DNA of 64,000 bases, from contig NZ_JAPCWC010000006.1 in the NCBI RefSeq assembly GCF_026420865.1, positions 124,001-188,000 of the forward strand, written 5' to 3'. Within the stretch, counting starts at the first letter, position 1. The number at the start of each line of letters is the position of its first letter. Below are positions 44,030 to 52,465 of this stretch, piece by piece. This DNA is from Novosphingobium clariflavum. GTDB lineage: Bacteria; Pseudomonadota; Alphaproteobacteria; Sphingomonadales; Sphingomonadaceae. Position numbers and translations under genes: made by a program. The notes under the pieces were generated by a model that ran no database searches, had not been told where the DNA came from, and worked only from the letters and a program-made list of their open reading frames with translations.

Positions 44030-44227
44030 ATGGCTGTCATCAAGGCACTGGTCCCGGGATTTCTGCTTACCTGGGTCGTTTCGCTCGTGATCGGCTCGCA
44101 AGGGTCGCGCGGAGGCATGCTCGTCATCACCCATACCTATTACCAGGGGCATGAGCTCTATTGGTCCTGGCCCTTGTTCCTCGGAGCGACCGGCCTGGCA
44201 TGGGCCATCTTCTCGCTGCTCGAATAG
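44030..44227 (+). CDS. Small two-helix membrane protein, unknown function
   Basis: 65 residues with two hydrophobic segments (ALVPGFLLTWVVSLVIG and PLFLGATGLAWAIFSLL) joined by a short loop with HTYYQGHELYWSW. Coding is supported by its position between a terminator and the extensin-like gene, and by normal membrane-protein make-up. The upstream CAGG is a weak ribosome site. No family recognised. Confidence 0.6.
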   Translation: MAVIKALVPGFLLTWVVSLVIGSQGSRGGMLVITHTYYQGHELYWSWPLFLGATGLAWAIFSLLE

Positions 44228-44278
44228 GGCGGCTGTGCCGGCAGGGGAGCGCAAGGCCGGCAGAGACGTTGAACGGGC

Positions 44279-44989
44279 ATGATGTCCCTTTTCGATCGCG
44301 CGGCGCTGACGGGCTTGCTGCTGGGCTGTCTGGCGCTGGCCGTGTTAAATTGGTTGCACGGCCATCCCGGCTCCGATCCCTGGGCGCCTCTGGTGCTGGA
44401 CGAAAAGCCGGGCTGGGCGACCGGCCGCAAACTTGCGGAACTGCGCGCGGACGTGCGGACATGCAGGGCCTTCCTCCAGCGCAGCGGCATTGCCAACAGT
44501 CTTTTGCCGGCGGCAGGAGCGGGGGCATGCCGCCGCGAGGATCGCCGCATGCTTTTGCTGGCACAGGTGCGTCTTTCGCCGCGCCGGGCCGAGGCAACCT
44601 GCGCGGTTGAGGCGGGCCTTGCCTGGTGGCTTCGGCACGGCATCCAGCCGCAGGCACAGGCGGTTTACGGCAGCCCGGTCGTGATGCTGGAGCATCTCGG
44701 CACAGTGAACTGTCGGCGCATCGGCAACGGCGGCACGGGGAACTGGAGCGAACACGCCACCGGCAACGGCATCGACATTGCCGCTTTCGTGCTGGCCAAT
44801 GGCCACCGCATCGAGGTGCGCCGCGACTGGAAGGCGGGCGGCCGTGATGCCGCATTCCTGCATGCCGTGCGTGACCATGCGTGCAGGGCGTTCTCGACCG
44901 TGCTGTCGCCGGACTACAACGCCGCGCACGCCGACCACTTGCATCTCGACCAGATGCGCCGCCCGGCGTCGTGGAGTGTGTGTCGCTGA
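44279..44989 (+). CDS. Extensin-like C-terminal domain protein
   Basis: 236 residues. One N-terminal membrane anchor (ALTGLLLGCLALAVLNW) precedes a periplasmic domain with several cysteines (TCRAF, ACRRED, ATCAVE, NCRRI, HACRAF, SVCR). SEHATGNGIDIAAFVL and HADHLHLDQM match the metal-site-like motifs of the extensin-like (PF06904-type) family, which resembles LAS/D-Ala-D-Ala peptidase folds. A role in wall metabolism is plausible. Two adjacent ATGs (44279 and 44282) are possible. Confidence 0.88.
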   Translation: MMSLFDRAALTGLLLGCLALAVLNWLHGHPGSDPWAPLVLDEKPGWATGRKLAELRADVRTCRAFLQRSGIANSLLPAAGAGACRREDRRMLLLAQVRLSPRRAEATCAVEAGLAWWLRHGIQPQAQAVYGSPVVMLEHLGTVNCRRIGNGGTGNWSEHATGNGIDIAAFVLANGHRIEVRRDWKAGGRDAAFLHAVRDHACRAFSTVLSPDYNAAHADHLHLDQMRRPASWSVCR

Positions 44990-45261
44990 TCGCATCGCGG
45001 GCGGTACAGCGCCCTGATCCGGTGCGAATACCGGTGCCCAATCGGGATGCGACGAAGGACGATTCTGTGTGTCCAAGAGGTCGAATCGGTTGCTGGGACA
45101 GTTCTGTGGGCAAGCTGTAAACAGGCTGTGGGAAGCATGTGGAAAAGCGAAGTCCGTGCTGGAACGGAGGATTCGCCGCGACTAGGAGGGGCCTGCACCA
45201 CAATCGAAAAGCCATTTCGATCAAGGTGCTGCTGCCCGAAACCCTATCGATGGAGATCCTC

Positions 45262-45507
45262 ATGACCGGGGCCGAACTGGCTCTCGCCCGCAAGAATCGC
45301 GGGTTGACCGAAGCAGAACTGGGCAAGGCGATCGGCTATCGCGATCCCGCGCGGGCGGTGCGCCGTCTCGAGGCGTCGAGCGCGGTCAATTCCCGGGCGC
45401 TGACGATGATCAAGGTGATTTTTGGAACGGTCGACAAGGACAACGTGCGCGAGCGAGGCGCGCGGCCGCGCATGGCGCATCCTGATCAGCTCTCATTTGC
45501 CTTCTGA
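45262..45507 (+). CDS. Small XRE-like helix-turn-helix protein
   Basis: 81 residues from ATG 45262, which has GGAG seven bases upstream; longer starts at 45250 and 45139 are possible but run through poorly composed sequence. LALARKNRGLTEAELGKAIG and RDPARAVRRLEAS form a lambda-repressor-like HTH; the tail is basic and ends HPDQLSFAF. It lies between the extensin-like gene and the tRNA-Glu array. No toxin partner is visible. Confidence 0.7.
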   Translation: MTGAELALARKNRGLTEAELGKAIGYRDPARAVRRLEASSAVNSRALTMIKVIFGTVDKDNVRERGARPRMAHPDQLSFAF

Positions 45508-45716
45508 ACGCGCGGGGGCAGCCTTCCAGGTGGCGCCGGGGCGTGCTGCCGGGCGCTTCCAGGCGGGCTGGCTGAGAGGCTTGAGGGCGCCAGGGATTGA
45601 GGGGAGCTGCTGTGCGCCGATGCAAATGTTGTTGCAGGCGGTGGGTGCGCAGCCGTGCTTCGCAAGGTTCTTGCGGAAGGCGTTGTTATCGGGAGTGGGA
45701 GTCTCGTCCGCGAGAC

Positions 45717-45791
45717 TGGTGACCCCTACGGGAATCGAACCCGTGTTTCAGCCGTGAGAGGGCCGCGTCCTGACCGCTAGACGAAGGGGCC
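45717..45791 (-). tRNA. tRNA-Glu(CTC)
   Basis: 75 bases with encoded CCA. Acceptor GGCCCCT/AGGGGTC with one G-U pair, anticodon loop CTCTCAC with anticodon CTC, T-arm GGTTCGATTCCC. It differs from the next two copies at two bases, one of them in the anticodon. Confidence 0.93.
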
Positions 45792-45829
45792 AACAAGGGC
45801 ATTGTGGTCTGCCGATCAACGCACCGTAA

Positions 45830-45904
45830 TGGTGACCCCTACGGGAATCGAACCCGTGTTTCAGCCGTGAAAGGGCCGCGTCCTAACCGCTAGACGAAGG
45901 GGCC
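45830..45904 (-). tRNA. tRNA-Glu(TTC)
   Basis: 75 bases with encoded CCA. Same stems as the neighbouring copy, with anticodon loop CTTTCAC and anticodon TTC. It is separated from the first copy by 38 bases that resemble the second spacer. Confidence 0.95.
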
Positions 45905-45941
45905 AACAAAGGCATTTTGTTCTACACTCAAAGCACCGGAA

Positions 45942-46016
45942 TGGTGACCCCTACGGGAATCGAACCCGTGTTTCAGCCGTGAAAGGGCCGCGTCCTAACC
46001 GCTAGACGAAGGGGCC
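45942..46016 (-). tRNA. tRNA-Glu(TTC)
   Basis: 75 bases with encoded CCA and identical to the 45830-45904 copy over the tRNA itself. It is the promoter-proximal member of the minus-strand array; the spacer to the next copy is 37 bases. Confidence 0.95.
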
Positions 46017-46184
46017 ATCCGAGTTGCGCCGGAGGCAGGACCGGCCCTCTAGCTGTGGTCCCCCGGGGGGTCAACCCCCACATTGCGAATTAAATGAACT
46101 CTCTGTGTCGGTTTTCTGCAGGCAGTTGTTGAAAACTCGATTTCGGCCCGATTTACCGGGCGTTGGCTGCTCCGGCTTTTTTGT

Positions 46185-47984
46185 TCAGTCGAGGAAGGCG
46201 GCATCGTCGACATGGAGTTCGGCCTGGGGACGGCTGCCCCAATCGTCGATCTTGGCCCGTCCGGCGAGCCACAGGCGGCGTCCCTGCGAGGCGTGGAGCA
46301 GGGCCTGCCCGAGGTCGCTTTCGGCGGCGCGGAACGCCATCGCCTTGAAGCGACCGCCGTCGTTGCCGCCAACGATCAGGCGCACGTGATCGGCGCCCAC
46401 CGTGTCCGCCTTGAGGATGCGCACCGGGCCCACCGCGACGCGAGGGCCGGGCCAGCCCATGCCGTAGGGGCCAGCGCTCTCGAGGGTCTCGACAAGGTCG
46501 GGGGTGAGGCCTCCGGGGGCGAGCGCAAGGTCCAGCAGCATCGACTGGTGGGCACTGGCATGGGCAACGTCGCTGGCGAGGCGGGAATCGAGCCATTCGG
46601 ACAGCGCTTCCAGCTTGTCGGGGGCGATGGTGAGGCCCGCTGCCATGGCGTGGCCGCCGCCCGCCACCAGCAGGCCGGCCTCGCGCGCGGCAATGATCGC
46701 CGCGCCGAGGTCGACGCCGGAGATCGAGCGGCCGGATCCCTTGCCGTTACCGTTCTCGTCTGCGTCCAGAGCGATGACCAGGGTGGGCTTTCCGGTCTTT
46801 TCCTTGATCCGGCCCGCCACGATGCCGATCACGCCCGGATGCCAGCCAGCCCCCGCGACAACGATGACCGCGCGGTTGTGCTGGGCGGGGAGCTGGGCCT
46901 CTGCCGCTTCCTGCACGGCCTGCTCGATGGCGCGGCGCTCGTCGTTGAGGCGCGAGAGCTGGGCGGCGATGTCGCGGGCTTCGTCCGCATCGGTGGTGGT
47001 GAGAAGCCGGACTCCGAGCGTCGATTCGCCGACACGGCCGCCCGCGTTGATGCGCGGGCCGAGCGCAAAACCGAGGTCGGAGCACGTCGGGGCGCGGCTG
47101 AGGCGGCTCGCATCGATGAGGGCGGACATGCCGATGTTGTCGCGCCGGGCCATGATCCGGAGGCCTTGCGCCACGAGGGCTCGGTTGAGGCCGTGGAGCG
47201 CGGCGACGTCCGCCACCGTACCCAGGGCGACAAGATCGAGCAGGGCAAAGAGATCGGGCTCGCGCCGGTTCGCGAAGAAGCCGCGGCGGCGCAGGACACG
47301 CACCGTCGCCACCGCCAGCAGAAAGGCGACGCCGACGGCAGCCAGATGGCCGTGAGAGGCGGCAAGCTCGTTCTCGTCGAGGCGGTTGGGATTGACCAGC
47401 GCCATTGCGCGCGGGAGCACGGCGGCGCACTTGTGGTGGTCGACCACGACCACGTCGACGCCGGCGTTGCCGGCCATTTCCAGCGCCTCGTAGGCCATGG
47501 CGCCGCAATCGACGGTGACGATCAGGCTTGATCCTTCTCCCGCGATTCGCACCAGCGCCTCGCCGCTCGGGCCGTAGCCTTCGAGCAGGCGATCGGGGAT
47601 GTAGTAGCGGGCCTCGTGGCCGAGTTCGCGCAGCAGCAGGATCAGCAGGGCCGCGCTGGTGGCGCCGTCGACGTCGTAGTCGCCGTAGATCGTGACCGTC
47701 TCGTTGGTGAGCACGGCCTGCGCCAGTCGCTCTGCCGCGGCGTCCATGTCGCGGAATTCCGACGGATCAGGCAGGAACGCGCGCAGCGAGGGATTGCGGT
47801 GCCGGTCGAGGTCTTCACGCGGAACTCCGCGCGAGAGCAGGAGCTGCGTGACGATATCGTCGGTCACGCCGCCGCCGAAGATGCCGTCGGGTTCTGAAAG
47901 GTCCATGTTGCCGCCGCGCCAGCGCCAGGATTTGCCGGAGAGCGAGCGGTCGATGCCGAAAACGGCTGCGGGTCGGGATGCCAT
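46185..47984 (-). CDS. recJ: Single-stranded-DNA-specific exonuclease RecJ
   Basis: 599 residues. DHH phosphoesterase motifs: GDYDVDGATS (101-110), VDCGA, and the DHH triad at 182-184. The DHHA1 domain has GGGHAMAAG and an OB-fold C-terminal region (RILKADTVGADHVRLIVGG). It degrades ssDNA 5' to 3' in recombination and mismatch repair, using Mn2+/Mg2+. It is divergent from the flavodoxin-like gene (171-base gap). Confidence 0.95.
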   Translation of the reverse strand: MASRPAAVFGIDRSLSGKSWRWRGGNMDLSEPDGIFGGGVTDDIVTQLLLSRGVPREDLDRHRNPSLRAFLPDPSEFRDMDAAAERLAQAVLTNETVTIYGDYDVDGATSAALLILLLRELGHEARYYIPDRLLEGYGPSGEALVRIAGEGSSLIVTVDCGAMAYEALEMAGNAGVDVVVVDHHKCAAVLPRAMALVNPNRLDENELAASHGHLAAVGVAFLLAVATVRVLRRRGFFANRREPDLFALLDLVALGTVADVAALHGLNRALVAQGLRIMARRDNIGMSALIDASRLSRAPTCSDLGFALGPRINAGGRVGESTLGVRLLTTTDADEARDIAAQLSRLNDERRAIEQAVQEAAEAQLPAQHNRAVIVVAGAGWHPGVIGIVAGRIKEKTGKPTLVIALDADENGNGKGSGRSISGVDLGAAIIAAREAGLLVAGGGHAMAAGLTIAPDKLEALSEWLDSRLASDVAHASAHQSMLLDLALAPGGLTPDLVETLESAGPYGMGWPGPRVAVGPVRILKADTVGADHVRLIVGGNDGGRFKAMAFRAAESDLGQALLHASQGRRLWLAGRAKIDDWGSRPQAELHVDDAAFLD

Positions 47985-48155
47985 GGCGGTCGGTTATACC
48001 ACCAGGCGGCGAACGGCCAGTGCGCAACGATGCGGTTGGCGCGATGATCGCGAAATGGGGGGCGGAATGGCGCAATCATGCCTATGGGCGGCGCGATAAT
48101 GGGCGTAAGATCGAGGCGAGGAGCCCGTGTGCTTGGATGGAAGAGGAGGCGATCG

Positions 48156-48629
48156 ATGATCGCAGTGGTCTGGCACAGCCGAACCGGCGCCGCGCGCGCC
48201 ATGTCCATTGCCATTTCCGACGGGGCCGGAGAAGCGGCCTATCTGCTGCCGGCGGCGGAGGCGATGCCCGCGATCCTGCTGGGCGCGCAGGGTTATGTCT
48301 TTGTCTGCCCGGAAAATCTCGGCACCATGTCGGGCATGATGAAGGAGATGTTCGACCGGTGCTATTATCCGCTGCTCGGCCGGATCGAGGGGCGGCCTTA
48401 TGCCACCGCCATCGCTGCGGGAAGCGATGGCAGCGGGGCACAGGCGCAGATCGACCGCATCGTCACCGGATGGCGTCTGCGCCGTGTCGCACAGCCGCTG
48501 ACCGTGCATCTGGACGCGCAGACGCCGCGCGAGATCCTCGCCGAAAAGACCGTATCGCGCGAGGCTCTGGGGGCCTGCTGCGAACTCGGCATGGCCTTTG
48601 CCGAGGGGCTGGCGCTGGGTATTTTCTGA
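48156..48629 (+). CDS. Flavodoxin/NADPH-dependent FMN reductase-like protein
   Basis: 157 residues. It starts IAVVWHSRTGAARAM, the phosphate-binding loop of flavodoxin-like folds, and has VFVCPENLGTMSGMMKEMFDRCYY, the second flavin-binding region (G-x-x-S/T-G-x-x-K). AAGAGGAGG precedes ATG 48156; an in-frame ATG at 48078 lacks this. It probably binds FMN and acts as a small oxidoreductase. The partner is unknown. Confidence 0.82.
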   Translation: MIAVVWHSRTGAARAMSIAISDGAGEAAYLLPAAEAMPAILLGAQGYVFVCPENLGTMSGMMKEMFDRCYYPLLGRIEGRPYATAIAAGSDGSGAQAQIDRIVTGWRLRRVAQPLTVHLDAQTPREILAEKTVSREALGACCELGMAFAEGLALGIF

Positions 48630-48731
48630 CGCCGCTTGCAGCGCGGCATTTCAATATTTTAACGCCACCCTCGGGGGTGCGTTCATGCTTGGTACGAAGG
48701 GCAAAACGGACTCGACGCCAGAGGCGAATTG

Positions 48732-49529
48732 ATGCCAATTGTGACGGTGGAAACGGATCAGCCGGTGAGCCTTGATGTTCTGACTTGTGAAGGGCCGGTG
48801 CGCCATTCGGAGGGCGGCGTTTCGTTGCTGTTCGAAGCGGGCTGTCGTCCCTCGGCGGATGACATGGCCCGGTTGTTCGACGGCGGTGGATCGACCGCAC
48901 GGATCAGTCACCGCCCTCGGCAGGATGAGGGCTGGCTGGAACTGCTGTCGAGCGGCTTGACGTTCGACCTGTCCGGCCTGAAGCCGGGCGCAGGTTCGCC
49001 GGTGCCGGCACCGCAGCATGTCTATGGGTTCGAGCAGTCGGCACCCCGCTTCCAGGCTCTGGAGGCGGTGGAGATCGCGCCGGGGAGACATATTGCGGCA
49101 GGACGGGCGATGCTGCCGGTCGTGCGTACGCTGGCAGGGCTGGCGGCGGGGCTCGCGCTGCAGGCACCGGTGGTGGCGGTGGCCTGGCACAGCGCGGGAA
49201 CGGCGATGGCTCCTGCCTATTTCGCGCGAATCGTGATGAACTGGCTGGGCGGCGGGGCATTCCCCGCGCTCGGTCTTGCCGCATTGGTGCCTGCGCCCGA
49301 TGGCAGCGTGGCCAGCCAGGGGCTTGCCGCGTTCACCGGGCAGGAATTCCAGCTGGAAGCGGCGCAGGGCGAGGCGCGGGCCGAGACCATCAAGCTTGCC
49401 ATCCGCGTGGCCGATTTCCTCGTGCGGCACGGGGCGATGACCCGGTCCGGGCCGATCGAGGGCGGGAACGGGCTCTTTGCCGAACCTTCGCAAGTCGGCA
49501 ACCTCGTGTGGATCTGGCGCCAGGGTTGA
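48732..49529 (+). CDS. Conserved-looking hypothetical protein
   Basis: 265 residues from ATG 48732. It has no signal peptide. A hydrophobic patch lies near the middle (RTLAGLAAGLALQAPVVAVAWHSAG) but is flanked by soluble sequence, so it need not be a membrane helix. It ends PSQVGNLVWIWRQG. I do not recognise a family. It overlaps the AHH-type gene that follows, so the pair is probably expressed together. A role cannot be assigned. Confidence 0.65.
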   Translation: MPIVTVETDQPVSLDVLTCEGPVRHSEGGVSLLFEAGCRPSADDMARLFDGGGSTARISHRPRQDEGWLELLSSGLTFDLSGLKPGAGSPVPAPQHVYGFEQSAPRFQALEAVEIAPGRHIAAGRAMLPVVRTLAGLAAGLALQAPVVAVAWHSAGTAMAPAYFARIVMNWLGGGAFPALGLAALVPAPDGSVASQGLAAFTGQEFQLEAAQGEARAETIKLAIRVADFLVRHGAMTRSGPIEGGNGLFAEPSQVGNLVWIWRQG

Positions 49530-50154
49530 GGGAGCCGATCTACCTCTGCGGCAGTTCCTGTCTTTCCGAGCGGTCAACCGCAGGGGCCAGCCCGACTTTG
49601 ATCCGGGGCTTCAGCGCCACCACTTGCTGCCGCGCGCCGTGCTCGTGCGCAGGTCGTTCGCCCGCATGTTCGCCGCCATCAGGCCGGAGCGGCGTCGTTT
49701 CGAGGATTTTCGCGATAATGGCCTGCTCCTGCCATGCCGCGAGGATGCGGCGCTGCGCCTGGGCCTGCCGCTCCACCGCGGTCCGCACCACGGCTATACG
49801 CAGTTGGTGGTCGAGCGGGTCGGCCAGATCGAGGCGGATTGGTGCACGGCGGACCGGCGTGATCCACGGGGTGCGGCCATGGCCGCGCAGATGCGCCTGG
49901 ATCTGCTGCGCAAGGCCTTGCGGCGCCTGTTGCTGACACAGAGCGCCCGTCGCCCCCTGCTCAACCGCCGCGATCCGCTGGGACAGGGCATCGACTTTGC
50001 CGAACTCGATGCGATGGCCGAATTGCTGTGGCAGGGGACGGACGGCGCGGTTTCGGCAGGGGCGGCGACAGCCATGCCGCCGGGCGCAGCTTTCCTGCCG
50101 CCGTTCCCTCAATCGATGCCCGTGCGGCCGCGCAGGCTGGTGACGGCCGATTGA
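49477..50154 (+). CDS. AHH-type (HNH/EndoVII-superfamily) nuclease-like protein
   Basis: Up to 225 residues. QRHHLLPRAVL, then a helical segment, NGLLLPCREDAA and LHRGPHHGYTQLVVERV match the AHH nuclease pattern (AHH-I-P, N-G-x-x-L-P, H-R-G-x-H-x-x-Y), although the first Ala is Arg. The start is unclear: TTG 49477 overlaps the upstream gene by 53 bases and there is no ATG near. Its 3' end overlaps the convergent nitronate-monooxygenase gene by 46 bases. AHH domains occur as toxin tips, but here the domain stands alone without a secretion domain or an obvious immunity gene. Confidence 0.72.
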   Translation: MPNLRKSATSCGSGARVEGADLPLRQFLSFRAVNRRGQPDFDPGLQRHHLLPRAVLVRRSFARMFAAIRPERRRFEDFRDNGLLLPCREDAALRLGLPLHRGPHHGYTQLVVERVGQIEADWCTADRRDPRGAAMAAQMRLDLLRKALRRLLLTQSARRPLLNRRDPLGQGIDFAELDAMAELLWQGTDGAVSAGAATAMPPGAAFLPPFPQSMPVRPRRLVTAD

Positions 50155-51059
50155 TATTCAGTTTCGAGCGCGGCGACGCGGTCGGCCACGGATTCGATCC
50201 GCTCCACCGCGCCTACGCCCTGACCGGCGCCCCAGATGTCCTTCCAGGCCTTGGCTGCGGTATTGCCGCCCGAACCGAAATCCATCGCGCTCTTGTCCCC
50301 TTCCGGCAGGTTGTCGGGATCGAGGCCCGATGCAAGGATCGATGAGCGCAGGTAATTGCCGTGAACCCCGGTGAACAGGCTGGAATAGACGATGTCGGAG
50401 GCATGGCTGTCGACGATTGCCTGCTTGTAGCCTTCGGCGGCATTGGCTTCGCTGGTGGCGATCCAGGAGCTGCCGATATAGGCGAAGTCGGCGCCCATCG
50501 CCTGGGCAGCGAGGATCGAGCGGCCGCAGGAAATCGCGCCGGAGAGCGCCAGCGGCCCGTCGAACCAGCTGCGGATTTCCTGGACCAGTGCGAAGGGGGA
50601 CTGCGTGCCAGCATGACCGCCGGCACCGGCGGCGACCGCGATCAGGCCGTCCGCGCCCTTTTCGACGGCCTTGCGGGCAAAGCGGTTGTCGATCACGTCA
50701 TGGAACACCGCTCCGCCCCAGCCGTGCACGGCCGCGTTTACTTCGGGAATGGCGCCAAGCGAGGTGATGACCAGCGGCACCTTGTGCTTCTCGAGCACGG
50801 CAAGGTCGTCCTGGAGGCGGTTGTTGCTCTTGTGGACGATCAGGTTCACGGCGAAGGGGGGCGCGCTACCTTCCGTTTCCTCTTCGATCTTGCAAAGCCA
50901 TTCGTCGAGCTGGCTGGCCGGACGGGCGTTCAGCGCAGGGAAGCTGCCGACGATCCCCGAGCGGACTTGGGCAATGACCAGTTCCGGGTTCGAGACGATG
51001 AACATCGGCGCCGCGATGACGGGAAGGCGCAAATTATCGAAAGGCGCAGGAAGAGGCAT
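50109..51059 (-). CDS. Nitronate monooxygenase / 2-nitropropane dioxygenase family protein
   Basis: 316 residues with a TIM-barrel FMN fold. PVIAAPMFIVSNPELVIAQVRSG opens the barrel, VAVGAGGHAG-type (residues read AVAAGAGGHAGT) is the flavin loop, and ALSGAISCGRSILAAQAMGADFAYIGS binds phosphate. Most members oxidise alkyl nitronates, but many in catabolic loci are reductases or unassigned. ATG 51059 is chosen; the palindrome at 51069-51088 lies just upstream. It is divergent from the MaoC-like gene. Confidence 0.88.
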   Translation of the reverse strand: MPLPAPFDNLRLPVIAAPMFIVSNPELVIAQVRSGIVGSFPALNARPASQLDEWLCKIEEETEGSAPPFAVNLIVHKSNNRLQDDLAVLEKHKVPLVITSLGAIPEVNAAVHGWGGAVFHDVIDNRFARKAVEKGADGLIAVAAGAGGHAGTQSPFALVQEIRSWFDGPLALSGAISCGRSILAAQAMGADFAYIGSSWIATSEANAAEGYKQAIVDSHASDIVYSSLFTGVHGNYLRSSILASGLDPDNLPEGDKSAMDFGSGGNTAAKAWKDIWGAGQGVGAVERIESVADRVAALETEYQSAVTSLRGRTGID

Positions 51060-51068
51060 GTCCACTCC

Positions 51069-51088
51069 GTTTAATTGATCGATTAAAC
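51069..51088. promoter_or_regulatory. GTTTAAT-n6-ATTAAAC palindrome between divergent genes
   Basis: GTTTAAT (51069-51075) is perfectly inverted at 51082-51088 with TGATCG between. It is an AT-rich 20-base site in GC-rich DNA, 10 bases upstream of the nitronate-monooxygenase ATG. The form resembles TetR-family operators. No TetR gene is in the window, so the regulator would act in trans. Confidence 0.6.
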
Positions 51089-51283
51089 GCTGGCATAATT
51101 GGCGCACGCGCGCCTGTCGAGAGCGGCGTAGCGCCACGGCGTTACTGTTCGAGACGGAGCGGTGCGGGCGTGACGTGGCATCCGGCTTCTGTAATGAACA
51201 GCATTGTCGATCATGAGGGGTCGAGCAGGGCGCCGGATCAAGCACGAGGCCTGTCCATGGCCCGGCAAGGAGAGGACTACGCG

Positions 51284-52459
51284 ATGTCAGAGGCTGCAAC
51301 CGCCACGTTCGATTGTTCGGATATCGACCAGTATCTCGGCAAGGTCATCGATTCCGCGCCGATCCGGGAAGTGCTGGGCAACAACGACATTCGCCGCTGG
51401 GTTCAGGCGATGCATTATCCCAACCTGCTGCACTTCGACCCGGCCTATGCGGCTGCCAGCCGTTACGGCAAGCTGGTGGCACCGCAGAGCTTCCCGATCG
51501 TCATGGACGATGGCCACGGTACCGCGCCGTCCTGCGTGGGCTGCATTCCCAATTCGCACCTGCTGTTCGGCGGCGACGAGTTCTGGCACTATGGCCCGCG
51601 CGTGTTTGGCGGCGACACCGTCACCAACGAGCGTATTCCCTTCGACTACGTCGTCAAGAACACCGGTTTCGGCCCGACCTGCTTCCAGCGCGGCGACAAT
51701 TTCTATCGCAACCAGCACGGCGAACTGATCGCCAAGCAGCGCTCCACTGCGATCCGCTACCTCGCCCATGCCGGTGGAGACACCGTGAACACCGCCGAGT
51801 TCGAGGAGCCGGAATGGACCGACGATGAACTGGAGGCGCTGGAAGAGCGCAAGTTCACCTGGATCCAGATGCTGCATGACCTCGGGCACAAGGAGCGCTG
51901 GTGGGATGACGTCAATGTCGGCGACCACTTGCCGGAGCGTGTGTTCGGCCCGCATACCGTGGCCAGCTTCACCACCGAGTGGCGCGCCTATCTGTTCACC
52001 ACCTGGGGAACGCTGGATCGCCGCGAACTGGATCTTGCCGCGCTCGGCTTCACGCCGGAGATGGCGGGGCACGAGAACGACCCGCACATGGAGCGTATCA
52101 ATCCCGAACTGACCGATGGCGCCTATTTCGGGCCTTCGCGCGGGCACCTGTTCCCGAAGTACGCCCGCAAGATCGGCATGCCGCGCGCTTATGGCTACGG
52201 CGCGTCGATGGGCGCCTGGGTCACCGACTACTTGTCCGGTTGGGCTGGTGAGTGGGGCATGGTGGTCCACTCCACCGCCAATTATCGCGGGCCGGCGCTT
52301 TCGGGCGACGTCACGATCCAGACTGCCGAGGTGGTCGACAAGCTGGTGGACGAGGAAGGCCGTCATCTGGTGCAGGTTAAGCACAAGATGACGAACCAGA
52401 AGGGCACGCTGATGTGCGCGGGCCTGGCGGAGATCGCGCTGCCCAGGAAGCCGGGCTGA
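51284..52459 (+). CDS. MaoC-like (FAS1-type) double-hotdog dehydratase family protein
   Basis: 391 residues from ATG 51284, with AAGGAGAGG upstream. Two hotdog halves are visible: the N-terminal half (residues ~10-170) has HYPNLLHFDPAYAAASRYGKL as in MaoC dehydratase N domains, and the C-terminal half (~215-390) has VASFTTEWRAYLFTTWGT and STANYRGPALSGDVT. Such proteins hydrate enoyl-CoAs, including steroid side-chain CoAs. The C-terminal D-x-x-x-x-H hydratase motif is not obvious, so it could be non-catalytic or act on an unusual ester. It may share control with the divergent nitronate-monooxygenase gene. Confidence 0.82.
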   Translation: MSEAATATFDCSDIDQYLGKVIDSAPIREVLGNNDIRRWVQAMHYPNLLHFDPAYAAASRYGKLVAPQSFPIVMDDGHGTAPSCVGCIPNSHLLFGGDEFWHYGPRVFGGDTVTNERIPFDYVVKNTGFGPTCFQRGDNFYRNQHGELIAKQRSTAIRYLAHAGGDTVNTAEFEEPEWTDDELEALEERKFTWIQMLHDLGHKERWWDDVNVGDHLPERVFGPHTVASFTTEWRAYLFTTWGTLDRRELDLAALGFTPEMAGHENDPHMERINPELTDGAYFGPSRGHLFPKYARKIGMPRAYGYGASMGAWVTDYLSGWAGEWGMVVHSTANYRGPALSGDVTIQTAEVVDKLVDEEGRHLVQVKHKMTNQKGTLMCAGLAEIALPRKPG

Positions 52460-52465
52460 GCGCGA

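Noticed and set aside
45139..45261. Longer N-terminus for the small HTH protein
   Set aside because: The extension lacks a ribosome site and reads as random sequence, whereas ATG 45262 has a well-placed GGAG.
45717..46016. Three near-identical repeats with spacers, resembling a CRISPR array
   Set aside because: The repeats fold as tRNA-Glu with encoded CCA and the spacers are similar to each other, which CRISPR spacers are not.
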